From Oscillospiraceae bacterium (GTDB taxonomy: Bacteria > Bacillota > Clostridia > Oscillospirales > Acutalibacteraceae), in assembly GCA_902790325.1 (NCBI GenBank), contig CADARP010000007.1:1-64000 (forward strand): a stretch of 64,000 nucleotides of DNA, given 5' to 3'. Below, one piece after another: positions 1 through 8,278 of the stretch. The position numbers and the translations under genes were made by a program. The notes under the pieces are model-generated. The model had not been told where the DNA came from and made no database searches. It was given only the letters and a program-made list of their open reading frames with translations. Every line of letters begins with the position of its first letter. Position 1 is the stretch's first letter.

Positions 1-117
1 TTCATCGCAGATGAAATATTTCACGTTTTGCGCAGCAAAACATTTCATCCTGCGCAGCAGGATTTCACCGCCGTAGGCGATTTCACTTCGGAATTTGTCT
101 CCGACAAACTGCGATTT
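1..117. repeat. Chain of short palindromes separated by ATTTCAY heptamers
   Basis: Seen directly: heptamers ATTTCAC (18-24), ATTTCAT (42-48), ATTTCAC (62-68) and ATTTCAC (80-86). They separate perfect short palindromes of unrelated sequence: GTTTTGC-gca-GCAAAAC (25-41), CCTGC-gca-GCAGG (49-61) and CGCC-gta-GGCG (69-79). TTTGTC-tcc-GACAAA follows at 94-108, and a variant heptamer ATTTCGT (114-120) leads into the next palindrome. No coding signal fits. It lies downstream of the dockerin gene terminator. The palindromes differ in sequence but share the form, so structure rather than sequence seems to be repeated. Confidence 0.75.
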
Positions 118-152
118 CGTAGGGGACGATGCCCACATCGTCCCGCCGTATC
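118..152 (+). repeat. Dispersed palindromic element, copy 1
   Basis: A 35-bp stretch identical to 25643-25677. Its core is a 9-bp inverted repeat, GGGACGATG / CATCGTCCC, around a CCCA loop. A third, diverged copy in the opposite orientation lies at 25504-25530. It sits at the end of the ATTTCAY palindrome chain, in non-coding sequence. It resembles a REP-type intergenic element; function unknown. Confidence 0.75.
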
Positions 153-257
153 TGCCCGACGCTTTGCCGCGCACCGTAAAGGTGCTCGCAATGACAGACA
201 AGGGTATGTTTTCTTATTCCGCAAAAATCCGTGAAGAGGGCAGCTTTCCGTGATGGC

Positions 258-289
258 AAAAAAAACTGCCGCACCCGAAGGTACGGCAG
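258..289 (-). terminator. Intrinsic terminator of the dockerin protein gene
   Basis: Read on the minus strand, a 10-bp stem CTGCCGTACC / GGTGCGGCAG closes on a TTCG tetraloop and is followed by eight T residues. There is one G-T wobble in the stem. It starts 19 bp beyond the stop codon of the minus-strand gene that ends at 309. Confidence 0.9.
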
Positions 290-308
290 CTTCGCTGTCA
301 GAGAGGGG

Positions 309-3300
309 TTATTCGATGACCTGCGAGATCTCCGAAATGCCGGCGTTGGCGATGCGCGCCTCCGTGACGTCGGAGGAGTTGACGTTGCCGTCGTGCGTGA
401 TGTCCGCCGCGAAGTACTGCGCGGAATCCGCCGCGTACTCGATGAGGCCCGCGTTCATGTTGCGCAGCTCCGTGACGTCGGAGGAGTTGACGTGGCCGTC
501 TCCGTTCACATCGCCGAAGATGACCAGCGTGTACTCGGCGACCAGTTCGCCGTTGTTTTCGTTGTACAACTGCACGACGGTGCCGGTGCCGATCATGGCG
601 GAGGTGAGTTCCAGACGGCCGTTGCCCACGACGTCCAGATAGTCGTTCAGCAGCTCGTCCATCTGCATCTCCGTCTTCAGACCGTAGATGAAGCCGCGTT
701 CGCTGTCGATCACGGTCGTCGCGCCTTCCTTGGCAATCAGCTCGACCTGGATATCCTGCCACACGGCGTAGAGCGTGACCGTTTCACCGGCTTTCGCCGT
801 CAGGTTGCGCACAGCCGTGCCGTCCTCGTAGTCGGGCGTTTCGGCGTCGTCCGTCGCTGCCCAGCCGAGGAACGCGAAGCCCGCTCTCTCGAACGTGCAT
901 TCCGGCAGAACGGCGTCGGCGTCGTAGACGGCGTCGAGCGGTTCCATCGTCTGGTCGGTTTCATAGTTCGCGTCGAACGCGATCGTGTATGCGATCGGTG
1001 CGAAGGTCGCCTTGACCGTGACGGCCTTGGCGGGCATGGTGAACGTGTTGTCCGTTACGGTGACGCTGCTCTCCCAGGCGAGGAAAGCGTAGCCCGCGTT
1101 CGCTTCGGCGTTCAGCGTGACCTGCGTGCCGTACGCGACGGGAGCGGTCTGATCGGCCGCAGCCGTGCCGTTGCCGTCTGTCGTGACGGTGAGATTGTAT
1201 GTGTTGACGGTCCAGTGCGCAAAGACCGTATGGTCGGCCGTCGCGGTGACAGGCGTATCGGCCGTGATCTTTGTGCCGGCGGAAGCGTCCGTGTACCAGC
1301 CGTCGAACGTGTAGCCTTCGCGTGCGGCGCCGGCAAGCGTGCCGTAGGTGCCGCCGACGGTGACGGTCTTCGTTTCGGAGCTCGAAGCGCCGCCCTGCGG
1401 GTTGTAGGTGACCGTGATGTTGTTGCCGGTCCAGAGCGCCTTGAGCGTGACGTCGCCGTACTTGCCCTTGACGGTCTGCGCGGCGGTGTAGGTCGTCTGC
1501 GTGTCGCCCCAGTTGTAGTCGCCTGCGGCTGCGGGCGTGCTGACGCGCCATGCGGTGAACGTGTAGCCTTCGCGCGTCGCATTGCCGAGCGCCGTCTCGT
1601 CGGTCGTCTTGTACGGCAGCGCATCCTTGGCGTTGCCGCCGTCCGTATCGAACGTGACGGTATACGCGGCGGGCACGAATGTCGCCTTGATCGTGACGGG
1701 TTTGTCGGGCATTGTGATCGTGTCGCCGTCGAACGTCACATCGTCCGTGATCCATTCGCTGAACACATAGCCGGGCTTCGGCGCCGCGGTCACGGTGACG
1801 ACCGTGCCGTACGGGACGTTGGTGGTCTCGTCCGCGCTGATAAAGCCGTTGCCGTCCGTGGTCAGCGTGATGTTATAGGAATTGATCGTCCAGTGTGCAA
1901 AGATCGTGTGATCGACAAGCTGCGTGACGGTCGTCGAGGATTCGATTCTGGAGCCGCCCTCCGCTTGCGTGTACCAGCCCGCGAACGTGTAGCCTTCGCG
2001 TGTCGCGGAGGTGAGCGTGCCGTATGTGCCGCCGACCGTGACGATCTTGCTCTCGACAGCCGGCGTGCCGCCCCGTCCGTCATAGGTGACGGTGAGCGTG
2101 TTGGCTCTCCAGATCGCCTTGAGCGTGACGTTGCCGTACTTGCCGTTTACGGTGCTCGAGGCGGACTGGGCTTTGCCGACCGCGCCCCAGTTGCCGTCGG
2201 AAACGGCGACCGTCCAGTAGCTGAACGTATAGCCGGGCTTGGTCGTGCCGCCGAGCAGCGTGTCGTCGGTGATCACGTACGTCAGCGCGTCTTTCGCCTC
2301 GCCGCCGTCGGGATCATAGGTGACTGTGTATTCGATGGGTGCGAACACCGCACGAACCTCAACCGCTTTGTCGGGCATGTTGAACGCGTTGTCCGCGATC
2401 AGAGCGTCTTCGCTCTCCCAAGCGGAGAAGGCATAGCCGGGATTCGGCGTCGCGGTCAGGGTGACGGGCGTGCCGTACTCGACGTCCGCCGTCTTGTCGG
2501 CTTCGGCCGTGCCGTTGCCGTCGGTCGTGACCGTGACGTCATATTTATGGATCGTCCACTGCGCATAGAGGGTGTGCGCCGCCACCGCGGTGACGGTTGT
2601 CGTGGGTTCGATCCGGACGCCGTCGGCGTTGTACCAGCCGTCGAACGTGTAGCCCTCGCGCACAGCGCCGGCCAGTTCGCCGTAGGTTCCGCCGAATTCG
2701 ACGAGCGTGCTCTGCGCGTCTGCGGTGCCGCCCTGCGCGTCAAATGTGACCGTGAAGGAAAGCGCTTCCCAGACAGCCTCCAGCTTGACGTCGCCGTACA
2801 TGCCGGTCACGGCGTCGGCCGCCAGATAGACGGTGCCCGCGTCGCCCCAGCTGTAGTGCGGGTCGGACGTGAATTCAACGACCTTCCAGCCCTTGAACGT
2901 GTAGCCGTAGCGCGTCGTATCGCCGAGCGTGTAGGCGTCGGACGCGGCATAGACCAGCGCGTCCTTTTCCTCGCCGCCGTTCGCGTCGAAGGTGATCGTG
3001 TAGGATTTGCCGGAGTAAACGAACGTCATGACGTTCTGCGAGGCGCTGCCGGACAGCTCGATCGTCTGCGTGCCGGGATCGGGATAGGAAAGCTCCGGAT
3101 CGTCGGCGACACGTGCCACAGCCGCGACGCGGATGCCCGCGGGCTGCACGGTCTGCGTGAAGGGGATCGCGACATCGCCGCCTTCCGCGTCCACATAGCG
3201 CACCGTGTAGCTTGTCAGGACGCAGTCGTCCAGCAGCTCGTATGCGGCAAAATCATCCTGCAGCAAATCATAGTATGCCGCGGATTTCGCAAAGCAGTAA

Positions 3301-3887
3301 ACGGTCGTGGCGATCGGATCGAGCGTGTAGCGCGCGGGATTGCGGATCGCAAGCGTCTGGCCGATATCCAGCGCCACATTGAACGCGCCCTTGATGCTCG
3401 TCGATTTGCCGAGAACGACAACGCTTTCCAGCCCGGTGCACTGATAGAACGCGCACGAGCCGATGCTTCTGACGCTTGCGGGCAGGCTGATGCTCACAAG
3501 GCCGGCGCACTTCCAGAACGCGCCGTCGCCGATCGAATCAAGTCCGGCGGGCAGAACGGCCTGCGCAAGGCTTGTACAGTTTTCAAACGCGTACGCGCCG
3601 ATCGACGTGACCGTATCCGGCAGGAAGAACGCCGTAACGTCCGTGCAGTCCTTGAATGCGTTCTCGCCGATGCCGACGACGGGATATCCGCCGAGCGTAT
3701 CCGGCAGCATCACGGCGCCGCTGAGCGTGTCGTTCGAGCCGGTCAGGATCGCACCGCCGTCCTCGACCGCAAACGTGAATGCAGTATCCGTCGGGGTATT
3801 GTTACCCATGGCGGCGAAATGCACCACAGTCAGCGCGACGGCGGCAGCCATGACCAGCACGAGGATTCGTAGAACCGTTTTCTTCAT
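309..3887 (-). CDS. Secreted dockerin-containing multidomain surface protein with LRR_5 and InlB-type repeats
   Basis: 1192 residues. The start chosen is the ATG before MKKTVLRILVL, because a purine-rich AGAGAGGG site precedes it and a signal peptide follows. An upstream in-frame ATG exists but lies beyond the predicted promoter. Domains in order: signal peptide (about 1-25); three to four BspA-like LRR_5 repeats (about 65-150, motif SIGxxAFxxC); a MucBP-like stretch; then nine InlB-type modules in a three-part pattern and a tenth. The C-terminal type I dockerin has two calcium loops, DVNGDGHVNSSD and DITHDGNVNSSD. No catalytic domain is visible. By family knowledge a dockerin docks to a cohesin, so this may be a non-catalytic component of a cell-surface complex; the cohesin is not in this window. 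Confidence 0.88.
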   Translation of the reverse strand: MKKTVLRILVLVMAAAVALTVVHFAAMGNNTPTDTAFTFAVEDGGAILTGSNDTLSGAVMLPDTLGGYPVVGIGENAFKDCTDVTAFFLPDTVTSIGAYAFENCTSLAQAVLPAGLDSIGDGAFWKCAGLVSISLPASVRSIGSCAFYQCTGLESVVVLGKSTSIKGAFNVALDIGQTLAIRNPARYTLDPIATTVYCFAKSAAYYDLLQDDFAAYELLDDCVLTSYTVRYVDAEGGDVAIPFTQTVQPAGIRVAAVARVADDPELSYPDPGTQTIELSGSASQNVMTFVYSGKSYTITFDANGGEEKDALVYAASDAYTLGDTTRYGYTFKGWKVVEFTSDPHYSWGDAGTVYLAADAVTGMYGDVKLEAVWEALSFTVTFDAQGGTADAQSTLVEFGGTYGELAGAVREGYTFDGWYNADGVRIEPTTTVTAVAAHTLYAQWTIHKYDVTVTTDGNGTAEADKTADVEYGTPVTLTATPNPGYAFSAWESEDALIADNAFNMPDKAVEVRAVFAPIEYTVTYDPDGGEAKDALTYVITDDTLLGGTTKPGYTFSYWTVAVSDGNWGAVGKAQSASSTVNGKYGNVTLKAIWRANTLTVTYDGRGGTPAVESKIVTVGGTYGTLTSATREGYTFAGWYTQAEGGSRIESSTTVTQLVDHTIFAHWTINSYNITLTTDGNGFISADETTNVPYGTVVTVTAAPKPGYVFSEWITDDVTFDGDTITMPDKPVTIKATFVPAAYTVTFDTDGGNAKDALPYKTTDETALGNATREGYTFTAWRVSTPAAAGDYNWGDTQTTYTAAQTVKGKYGDVTLKALWTGNNITVTYNPQGGASSSETKTVTVGGTYGTLAGAAREGYTFDGWYTDASAGTKITADTPVTATADHTVFAHWTVNTYNLTVTTDGNGTAAADQTAPVAYGTQVTLNAEANAGYAFLAWESSVTVTDNTFTMPAKAVTVKATFAPIAYTIAFDANYETDQTMEPLDAVYDADAVLPECTFERAGFAFLGWAATDDAETPDYEDGTAVRNLTAKAGETVTLYAVWQDIQVELIAKEGATTVIDSERGFIYGLKTEMQMDELLNDYLDVVGNGRLELTSAMIGTGTVVQLYNENNGELVAEYTLVIFGDVNGDGHVNSSDVTELRNMNAGLIEYAADSAQYFAADITHDGNVNSSDVTEARIANAGISEISQVIE

Positions 3888-3936
3888 GGCAATGATTACA
3901 CCCTCTCTTATAGTGGTATAAAATCTTTCAAATACT

Positions 3937-3965
3937 ATTATATATAGAGAAGGCGCGACTGTCAA
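3937..3965 (-). promoter_or_regulatory. Sigma-A type promoter for the dockerin protein gene
   Basis: On the minus strand TTGACA (3960-3965) is separated by 17 bp from TATAAT (3937-3942), a perfect consensus for both hexamers. It lies about 50 bp upstream of the chosen start codon and supports the start at 3887 over the longer reading frame. Confidence 0.88.
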
Positions 3966-4044
3966 GGCTTATTTCAGAAAAAAAGGGCGGTTTCTGCGGC
4001 TTTCCGGCGCATCGGTGTGTAAAGGGATTTGCCTTACAAAAAAC

Positions 4045-4100
4045 TGTTGATAAATCGCATTTTTGCAAAGTTATTCACATTATCCACCGAGTTTTCCACC
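4045..4100. promoter_or_regulatory. Cluster of DnaA-box-like sequences
   Basis: TTATTCACA (4071-4079) matches the DnaA box consensus TTATNCACA. TTATCCACC (4080-4088) and TTTTCCACC (4092-4100) follow on the same strand. TGTTGATAA (4045-4053) is a near-consensus box on the other strand. The surrounding DNA is AT-rich. It sits in a long gene-free leader upstream of acpP. DnaA binding is inferred; nothing nearby (no dnaA, dnaN, rpmH or parB) supports a replication origin. Confidence 0.45.
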
Positions 4101-4351
4101 AAAGTAAGGAATTTTTCCTTTACAACCGGTCAGGGGAAGAGAGGCGGACAGTCGGTTCAGATAATAGCTCAAACGGAATAATAACTGTCGATTTCATGCA
4201 AACAACGCAAAAAATCACGCTTCGGATTGGTCAGATCGTCCAATTTGCCGGAAAAAGACGGAGAAAACAGACGGCTGCGGAAAGTCTTTCCGTCTTTCGC
4301 GCCGGAAGCGGCGGCGCGGATTCCGGTTTCTCGCCGGAACGTGCCGGAAAT

Positions 4352-4375
4352 TTGTAAAGCTGAATCCCTTTACAA
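4352..4375. promoter_or_regulatory. TTGTAAAG-N8-CTTTACAA dyad, one of a set of related sites
   Basis: A perfect 8-bp inverted repeat with an 8-bp spacer. The same half-site recurs at 4018-4026 (TGTAAAGGG, with CCTTACA facing it at 4032-4038), 4118-4125 (CTTTACAA) and 4474-4483 (TGTAAAGGGA). All are in the 850-bp leader between the dockerin gene and acpP. This pattern suggests repeated operator sites for one regulator, identity unknown. Apart from these, the DnaA-like boxes, the hairpin and the promoter, I see nothing else in 3966-4737. Confidence 0.45.
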
Positions 4376-4581
4376 GAGATCAATTTCCTGTCCGCACAGC
4401 ATAGAAACTGTTGCATATCAACAAGAATGCGCTGCCGGCTTCTGCGGAAACCGCACGCGTCGGCGGGATATGGTGTAAAGGGAATCACCTTGCCATTCGC
4501 GGCTTTTCCCCGTTCGTTCCGTTCTTTTTCGCCTGCGTGCCGCCGGTTCCGGCGGGGGAAAACCCGGTGCGGACATGGAAG

Positions 4582-4606
4582 AAAAACCGGTTTTTTACCG
4601 GTTTTT
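4582..4606. terminator. AT-rich perfect hairpin ahead of the acpP promoter
   Basis: Inverted repeat AAAAACCGG / CCGGTTTTT (9 bp) with a 7-nt T-rich loop, ending in a T run. It could stop transcription arriving from upstream or act as a symmetric terminator. It lies about 24 bp before the -35 element of acpP, so it is outside the acpP transcript. Confidence 0.55.
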
Positions 4607-4629
4607 ATTGAAAAAAAAGCGGTTTGCAC

Positions 4630-4658
4630 TTGACAAATCGGGAAATACTGCATATATT
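4630..4658 (+). promoter_or_regulatory. Promoter of acpP-proS
   Basis: TTGACA (4630-4635), 17-bp spacer, TATATT (4653-4658). This places the transcript start near 4665, about 70 nt before the acpP start codon, leaving a short GC-rich untranslated leader. Confidence 0.85.
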
Positions 4659-4737
4659 ACATGGTGTAGCGTTTGGCGGCGGCGCTTGTTCGGCCGCGGC
4701 GCAGTCATAAAAAAGTGTATAAGGAGTAAAGGAAATC

Positions 4738-4962
4738 ATGGTCTTTGAGAAAGTGAGAAAGATTCTTTGCGAGCAGCTTGCACTGGAAGAAGACAGAGTC
4801 ACGATGGATTCCAGCCTGATCGGCGATCTGGGCGCGGACAGCCTGAACGTGATCGATCTTGCGATGTCGATCGAAGACGAATTCGATATCGAGGTCCCGG
4901 ACGATGAGATCGAAAAGATCAAGACGGTGGGCGACATCGTCAGATTTGTGGAGGATCACTGA
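4738..4962 (+). CDS. acpP: Acyl carrier protein
   Basis: 74 residues, the usual length. It carries growing acyl chains in cytoplasmic type II fatty-acid synthesis. The phosphopantetheine attachment serine lies in the GADSLN motif (about residue 35), followed by the acidic helix II typical of the family. An AAGGAG site precedes the ATG. The next gene, proS, starts 24 bp after the stop codon with no terminator between, so the two appear co-transcribed. That pairing is unusual, since acpP normally sits with fab genes. Confidence 0.95.
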   Translation: MVFEKVRKILCEQLALEEDRVTMDSSLIGDLGADSLNVIDLAMSIEDEFDIEVPDDEIEKIKTVGDIVRFVEDH

Positions 4963-4985
4963 TTCTTCAGAGAGGGAGTTTAGAG

Positions 4986-6425
4986 TTGGCGGAACAAAAA
5001 AAGATGGTCGAAGAGATCACTTCCATGGAAGTGGACTTCGCCCAATGGTACACCGATATTGTCAAGAAGGCCGATCTGATCGACTATTCGAGCGTCAAGG
5101 GCTGCATGGTGATCCGCCCCTACGGCTATGCCGTGTGGGAAAACATCCAGCGCCTGCTCGACGCGCGCTTCAAGGCGACGGGACATGAAAACGTCTATAT
5201 GCCGATGTTCATACCCGAGAGTCTGCTGCAGAAGGAGAAGGATCACGTCGAGGGCTTCGCGCCCGAGGTGGCGTGGGTGACCCACGGCGGCAGCGAGCCT
5301 CTGGCGGAGCGCCTGTGCGTGCGCCCGACTTCGGAAACGCTGTTCTGCGAGCATTATGCGAACATCATCCATTCCTACCGCGACCTGCCGAAGCTGTACA
5401 ACCAGTGGTGTTCGGTCGTGCGGTGGGAAAAGACGACGCGTCCGTTCCTGCGCTCGAGAGAGTTCCTGTGGCAGGAGGGACACACCGCGCACGCCACGGC
5501 CGAGGAAGCGATCGCCGAGACCGAGCGGATGCTCAACGTGTACGCGTCCTTCTGCGAGGAGGAGCTGTGCATGCCCGTCATCCGCGGCAAGAAGACCGAG
5601 AGCGACAAGTTCGCGGGCGCCGAGGACACATACGCGATCGAGGCGCTGATGCACGACGGCAAGGCGCTGCAGGCCGGCACGAGCCACTACTTCGGCGACG
5701 GCTTCGCGCGCGCGTTCGATATTCAGTATACGGACAAGAACAACCAGCTTCAGTACGTCCACCAGACGTCCTGGGGCATGACCACGCGTCTGATCGGCGC
5801 GGTCATCATGTCGCACGGCGACAACAACGGACTTGTGCTGCCGCCCGCGGTGGCGCCGATCCAGGTGGCGATCCTGCCGATCGCCCAGCACAAGGCGGGC
5901 GTGCTCGACGCGGCTTACGCGCTGCGCGACCGTTTGGCGCAGAAATTCCGCGTCAAGCTCGACGACAGCGACAATTCCCCCGGATGGAAGTTCGCCGAGT
6001 ACGAGATGAAGGGCGTGCCGCTGCGTCTGGAGATCGGTCCCAAGGACATCGAAAAGGGACAGTGCGTGCTGGTGCGGCGCGATACGCGCGAAAAGTATTT
6101 CGTGCCGATGGACGCGCTCGAGCAGGAGATCGACCGGCTTCTCAAGGAGCTGGCGCAGTCGATCTATCAGAAGGCGCTGGAAAACCGCGAAAGACGCACC
6201 TACGTCTGCCGCAGCCTCGACGAGATCCGGCAGTCGCTTGCGGAAAAGGGCGACGGCTTTGTGATGGCGATGTGGTGCGGCGAGGAAGCGTGCGAGGACG
6301 AGGTCAAGGAACAGACGGGCGTCGGTTCGCGCTGCATCCCGTTCGACCAGAAACAGATCAGCGACGTCTGCGTCTGCTGCGGCAAACCGGCAAAACATAT
6401 GGTCTGCTGGGGCAAGGCGTATTAA
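4986..6425 (+). CDS. proS: Prolyl-tRNA synthetase, archaeal/eukaryotic-like type
   Basis: 479 residues. It charges tRNA-Pro with proline in the cytoplasm. The short form without the bacterial editing insertion is the archaeal-like type found in many Clostridia and some other bacteria. Class II signature blocks are visible: RPTSE around residue 117, and the motif 2 region [20 protein letters not shown]. The C-terminal domain holds paired cysteines (CGEEAC, CVCCGKP) and ends in tyrosine, as is typical for this type. The start is TTG with a GAGGGAG site 7 nt upstream; an ATG six codons later is the alternative. Confidence 0.95.
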   Translation: MAEQKKMVEEITSMEVDFAQWYTDIVKKADLIDYSSVKGCMVIRPYGYAVWENIQRLLDARFKATGHENVYMPMFIPESLLQKEKDHVEGFAPEVAWVTHGGSEPLAERLCVRPTSETLFCEHYANIIHSYRDLPKLYNQWCSVVRWEKTTRPFLRSREFLWQEGHTAHATAEEAIAETERMLNVYASFCEEELCMPVIRGKKTESDKFAGAEDTYAIEALMHDGKALQAGTSHYFGDGFARAFDIQYTDKNNQLQYVHQTSWGMTTRLIGAVIMSHGDNNGLVLPPAVAPIQVAILPIAQHKAGVLDAAYALRDRLAQKFRVKLDDSDNSPGWKFAEYEMKGVPLRLEIGPKDIEKGQCVLVRRDTREKYFVPMDALEQEIDRLLKELAQSIYQKALENRERRTYVCRSLDEIRQSLAEKGDGFVMAMWCGEEACEDEVKEQTGVGSRCIPFDQKQISDVCVCCGKPAKHMVCWGKAY

Positions 6426-6437
6426 GCAAAACAACAA

Positions 6438-6466
6438 AGGGACGGGAGCAATCCCGTCCTTTTTTC
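6438..6466 (+). terminator. Intrinsic terminator after proS
   Basis: Stem GGACGGGA / TCCCGTCC with a GCAA tetraloop, followed by six T residues, 13 bp after the proS stop codon. Confidence 0.92.
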
Positions 6467-6513
6467 ACCCCGTCCGCGCGAAGAACGATCGGGATTTGCA
6501 GAGGTAAAATTAG

Positions 6514-6936
6514 TTGATTGAATTGATTCCTTTAAAACAAGACGATCCGGATATGGATGAGTTGATCCGGATACATCAGGAGCCGTCCGTTTCCAGATAT
6601 ATTTCGATTTCCGACAATTACTTCAATTATGTGACAGAAACGGAAGGCGTCGTTTATTACAAGATAATGACCGATGGAATCCTTGCCGGAGGTATTCACC
6701 GGGAGATCCATGGAAAAACTGCGTATCTCAGCGTTTGTGTGGATGAAAAAAACAGGCGGCATGGAATAGCAGAAAAGGCATTAAAGAGAATCATTTCTGT
6801 TATGCCGCGTGATGTTGAAACAATTGAAGCCGAGATCGAAGAGACAAACGCGCCGTCAAACGATTTGTTTCGGAAACTCGGATTTTACGCTTCCGGTCAA
6901 GAGGACGAGCTTATAACGTATCGTAAGTTGTTATAA
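6514..6936 (+). CDS. GNAT family N-acetyltransferase
   Basis: 140 residues. The acetyl-CoA binding pattern of GNAT enzymes is visible in the middle (VCVDEKNRRHGIAEKAL, about 79-95), followed by a conserved NxxSxxLFRKLGF-like block (about 111-123). The substrate is unknown. The start is TTG with GAGGT upstream. The gene is clearly more AT-rich than its neighbours, a possible sign of recent transfer. nagA follows 28 bp later. Confidence 0.85.
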   Translation: MIELIPLKQDDPDMDELIRIHQEPSVSRYISISDNYFNYVTETEGVVYYKIMTDGILAGGIHREIHGKTAYLSVCVDEKNRRHGIAEKALKRIISVMPRDVETIEAEIEETNAPSNDLFRKLGFYASGQEDELITYRKLL

Positions 6937-6964
6937 CGGCAAAGGCCGTTTTATGAGGTGCTTT

Positions 6965-8089
6965 ATGATCCTGAAAAATGCGGTCGTATACGGCGCGGAT
7001 TTCGCGCCGCAAAAACTCGATATCGCCGTCTCGGACGGTGTGATCGCGCGTCTGGGCGCCGCGCTGCCCGACGCGGACGGTGCGCTTGACTGCGCGGGCT
7101 GCACGGTCGTGCCGGGTTTTGTGGACATCCACATCCACGGCGGCGGCGGAGGCGATATGGCCGACGCGGACGCGGCGTCTCTGCAGCGCATGTCGCGCTA
7201 TCTTGCCGCGCGCGGCGTGACGTCGTTCTGCCCGGCGAGCATGACGCTCCCGTTTGAAGAGCTGCGCGCGCAGTTTGCGGCGGTCGAGGCGTTCAAGGGC
7301 AGCGAACAAGGGGCGCATATCCTGGGCGTGCGCATGGAAGGGCCCTATATTTCCATGGAGAAAAAAGGCGCGCAGTGCGCCGACTATGTCCGCGCGCCGG
7401 ATCTTGCGGAGTTTTGCGCGCTGGACGCGGTCAGTCCCGTCTGCGCGGTCGACGTCGCGCCGGAGGTCGACGGCGCGTTGGACTTTGCCGAAGAGGCGTC
7501 GAAGCGCTGCACCGTTTCCGCGGGACATACGGCGGCGACGTTCGACGAGACCGAAACAGCGCTCGCGCACGGGTTTTCGCACGCGACGCATCTGTTCAAC
7601 GCCATGCCGCCCATCCGCAACCGCGATCCGGGTGCGGTCACGGCGTTTTTTGACAGCGGAACGGCGACGGCGGAGATGATCTGCGACGGGTTCCACAACC
7701 ATCCCGCGGTGGTGCGCATGGCGTTCCGCCTGCTCGGACCCGACCGCGCCGTGGTCGTCAGCGATTCCATGCGTGCCGCGGGCTGCGAAGACGGCGTCTA
7801 TGTGCTGGGCGGGCAGGAGGTTTTCGTGCGGGACGGCAAAGCGCGTCTTGCCGACGGCACCATTGCCGCGTCCACGACGAACCTGTTCGAGGAGTTTTGC
7901 AACCTGCTTTCGTGGGGCGTCCCGTTTGCCGACGCGCTGCGCGCGTGCACGATCAATCCGGCGCGCGTCGCCGGCGCCGCGGACACGGTCGGCAGCATCG
8001 AGGCGGGCAAGTGCGCCGACCTGCTTGTGCTGGACGCGGAACTGCGCATCCGCCGCGTGATGATCCGCGGCAGGCTGTACGAGCCGTAA
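6965..8089 (+). CDS. nagA: N-acetylglucosamine-6-phosphate deacetylase
   Basis: 374 residues. It removes acetate from GlcNAc-6-phosphate in amino-sugar catabolism and cell-wall recycling. The amidohydrolase metal motif HIHGGGGGD is near residue 56. Family blocks follow: a SAGHTAAT-type segment, HATHLFNAMPP, DGFHNHP, and SDSMRAAG with the catalytic aspartate. The ATG before MILKNAV is chosen because GAGGTG lies 6 nt upstream; a start four codons earlier is less well placed. No nagB is seen nearby. Confidence 0.94.
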   Translation: MILKNAVVYGADFAPQKLDIAVSDGVIARLGAALPDADGALDCAGCTVVPGFVDIHIHGGGGGDMADADAASLQRMSRYLAARGVTSFCPASMTLPFEELRAQFAAVEAFKGSEQGAHILGVRMEGPYISMEKKGAQCADYVRAPDLAEFCALDAVSPVCAVDVAPEVDGALDFAEEASKRCTVSAGHTAATFDETETALAHGFSHATHLFNAMPPIRNRDPGAVTAFFDSGTATAEMICDGFHNHPAVVRMAFRLLGPDRAVVVSDSMRAAGCEDGVYVLGGQEVFVRDGKARLADGTIAASTTNLFEEFCNLLSWGVPFADALRACTINPARVAGAADTVGSIEAGKCADLLVLDAELRIRRVMIRGRLYEP

Positions 8090-8216
8090 CGCGCAGCGGC
8101 GTATGCCGCGGCGCAGGGGTTGTCGGAGAGAACGGCGTCCGGATTTACGATCCCGCAGGCAGCTTCGCCTGTGTAAGCGGAGCTTTCCGTAAACCCGCAG
8201 AATCCGTGATGAACCG

Positions 8217-8250
8217 AAAAAAAGCGGCTGTCTTCCGGCAGCCGTTTTCT
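8217..8250. terminator. Bidirectional terminator between convergent genes
   Basis: CGGCTG / CAGCCG stem with an A tract before it and a T-rich tract after it. It serves nagA (plus) and the LarA-like gene (minus, stop at 8279). Confidence 0.75.
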
Positions 8251-8278
8251 TTGTGCTTTCTTTGTACTTTTTGCTTTC

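Noticed and set aside
1-150. CRISPR array
   Set aside because: The heptamers are too short, the units vary in length and the spacers are palindromes. No cas gene is present.
231-3872. A 1213-codon open frame on the plus strand
   Set aside because: It is antisense to the dockerin protein, has no family resemblance or ribosome site, and is rich in Arg, Val and Asp as expected for a shadow of repeated high-GC coding sequence.
4018-4120. Replication origin
   Set aside because: DnaA-like boxes alone are not enough; no dnaA, dnaN, rpmH or parAB genes are near.
4980-6437. Long minus-strand frame opposite proS
   Set aside because: proS is unmistakable on the plus strand; the opposite frame is low-complexity Arg/Leu/His sequence.
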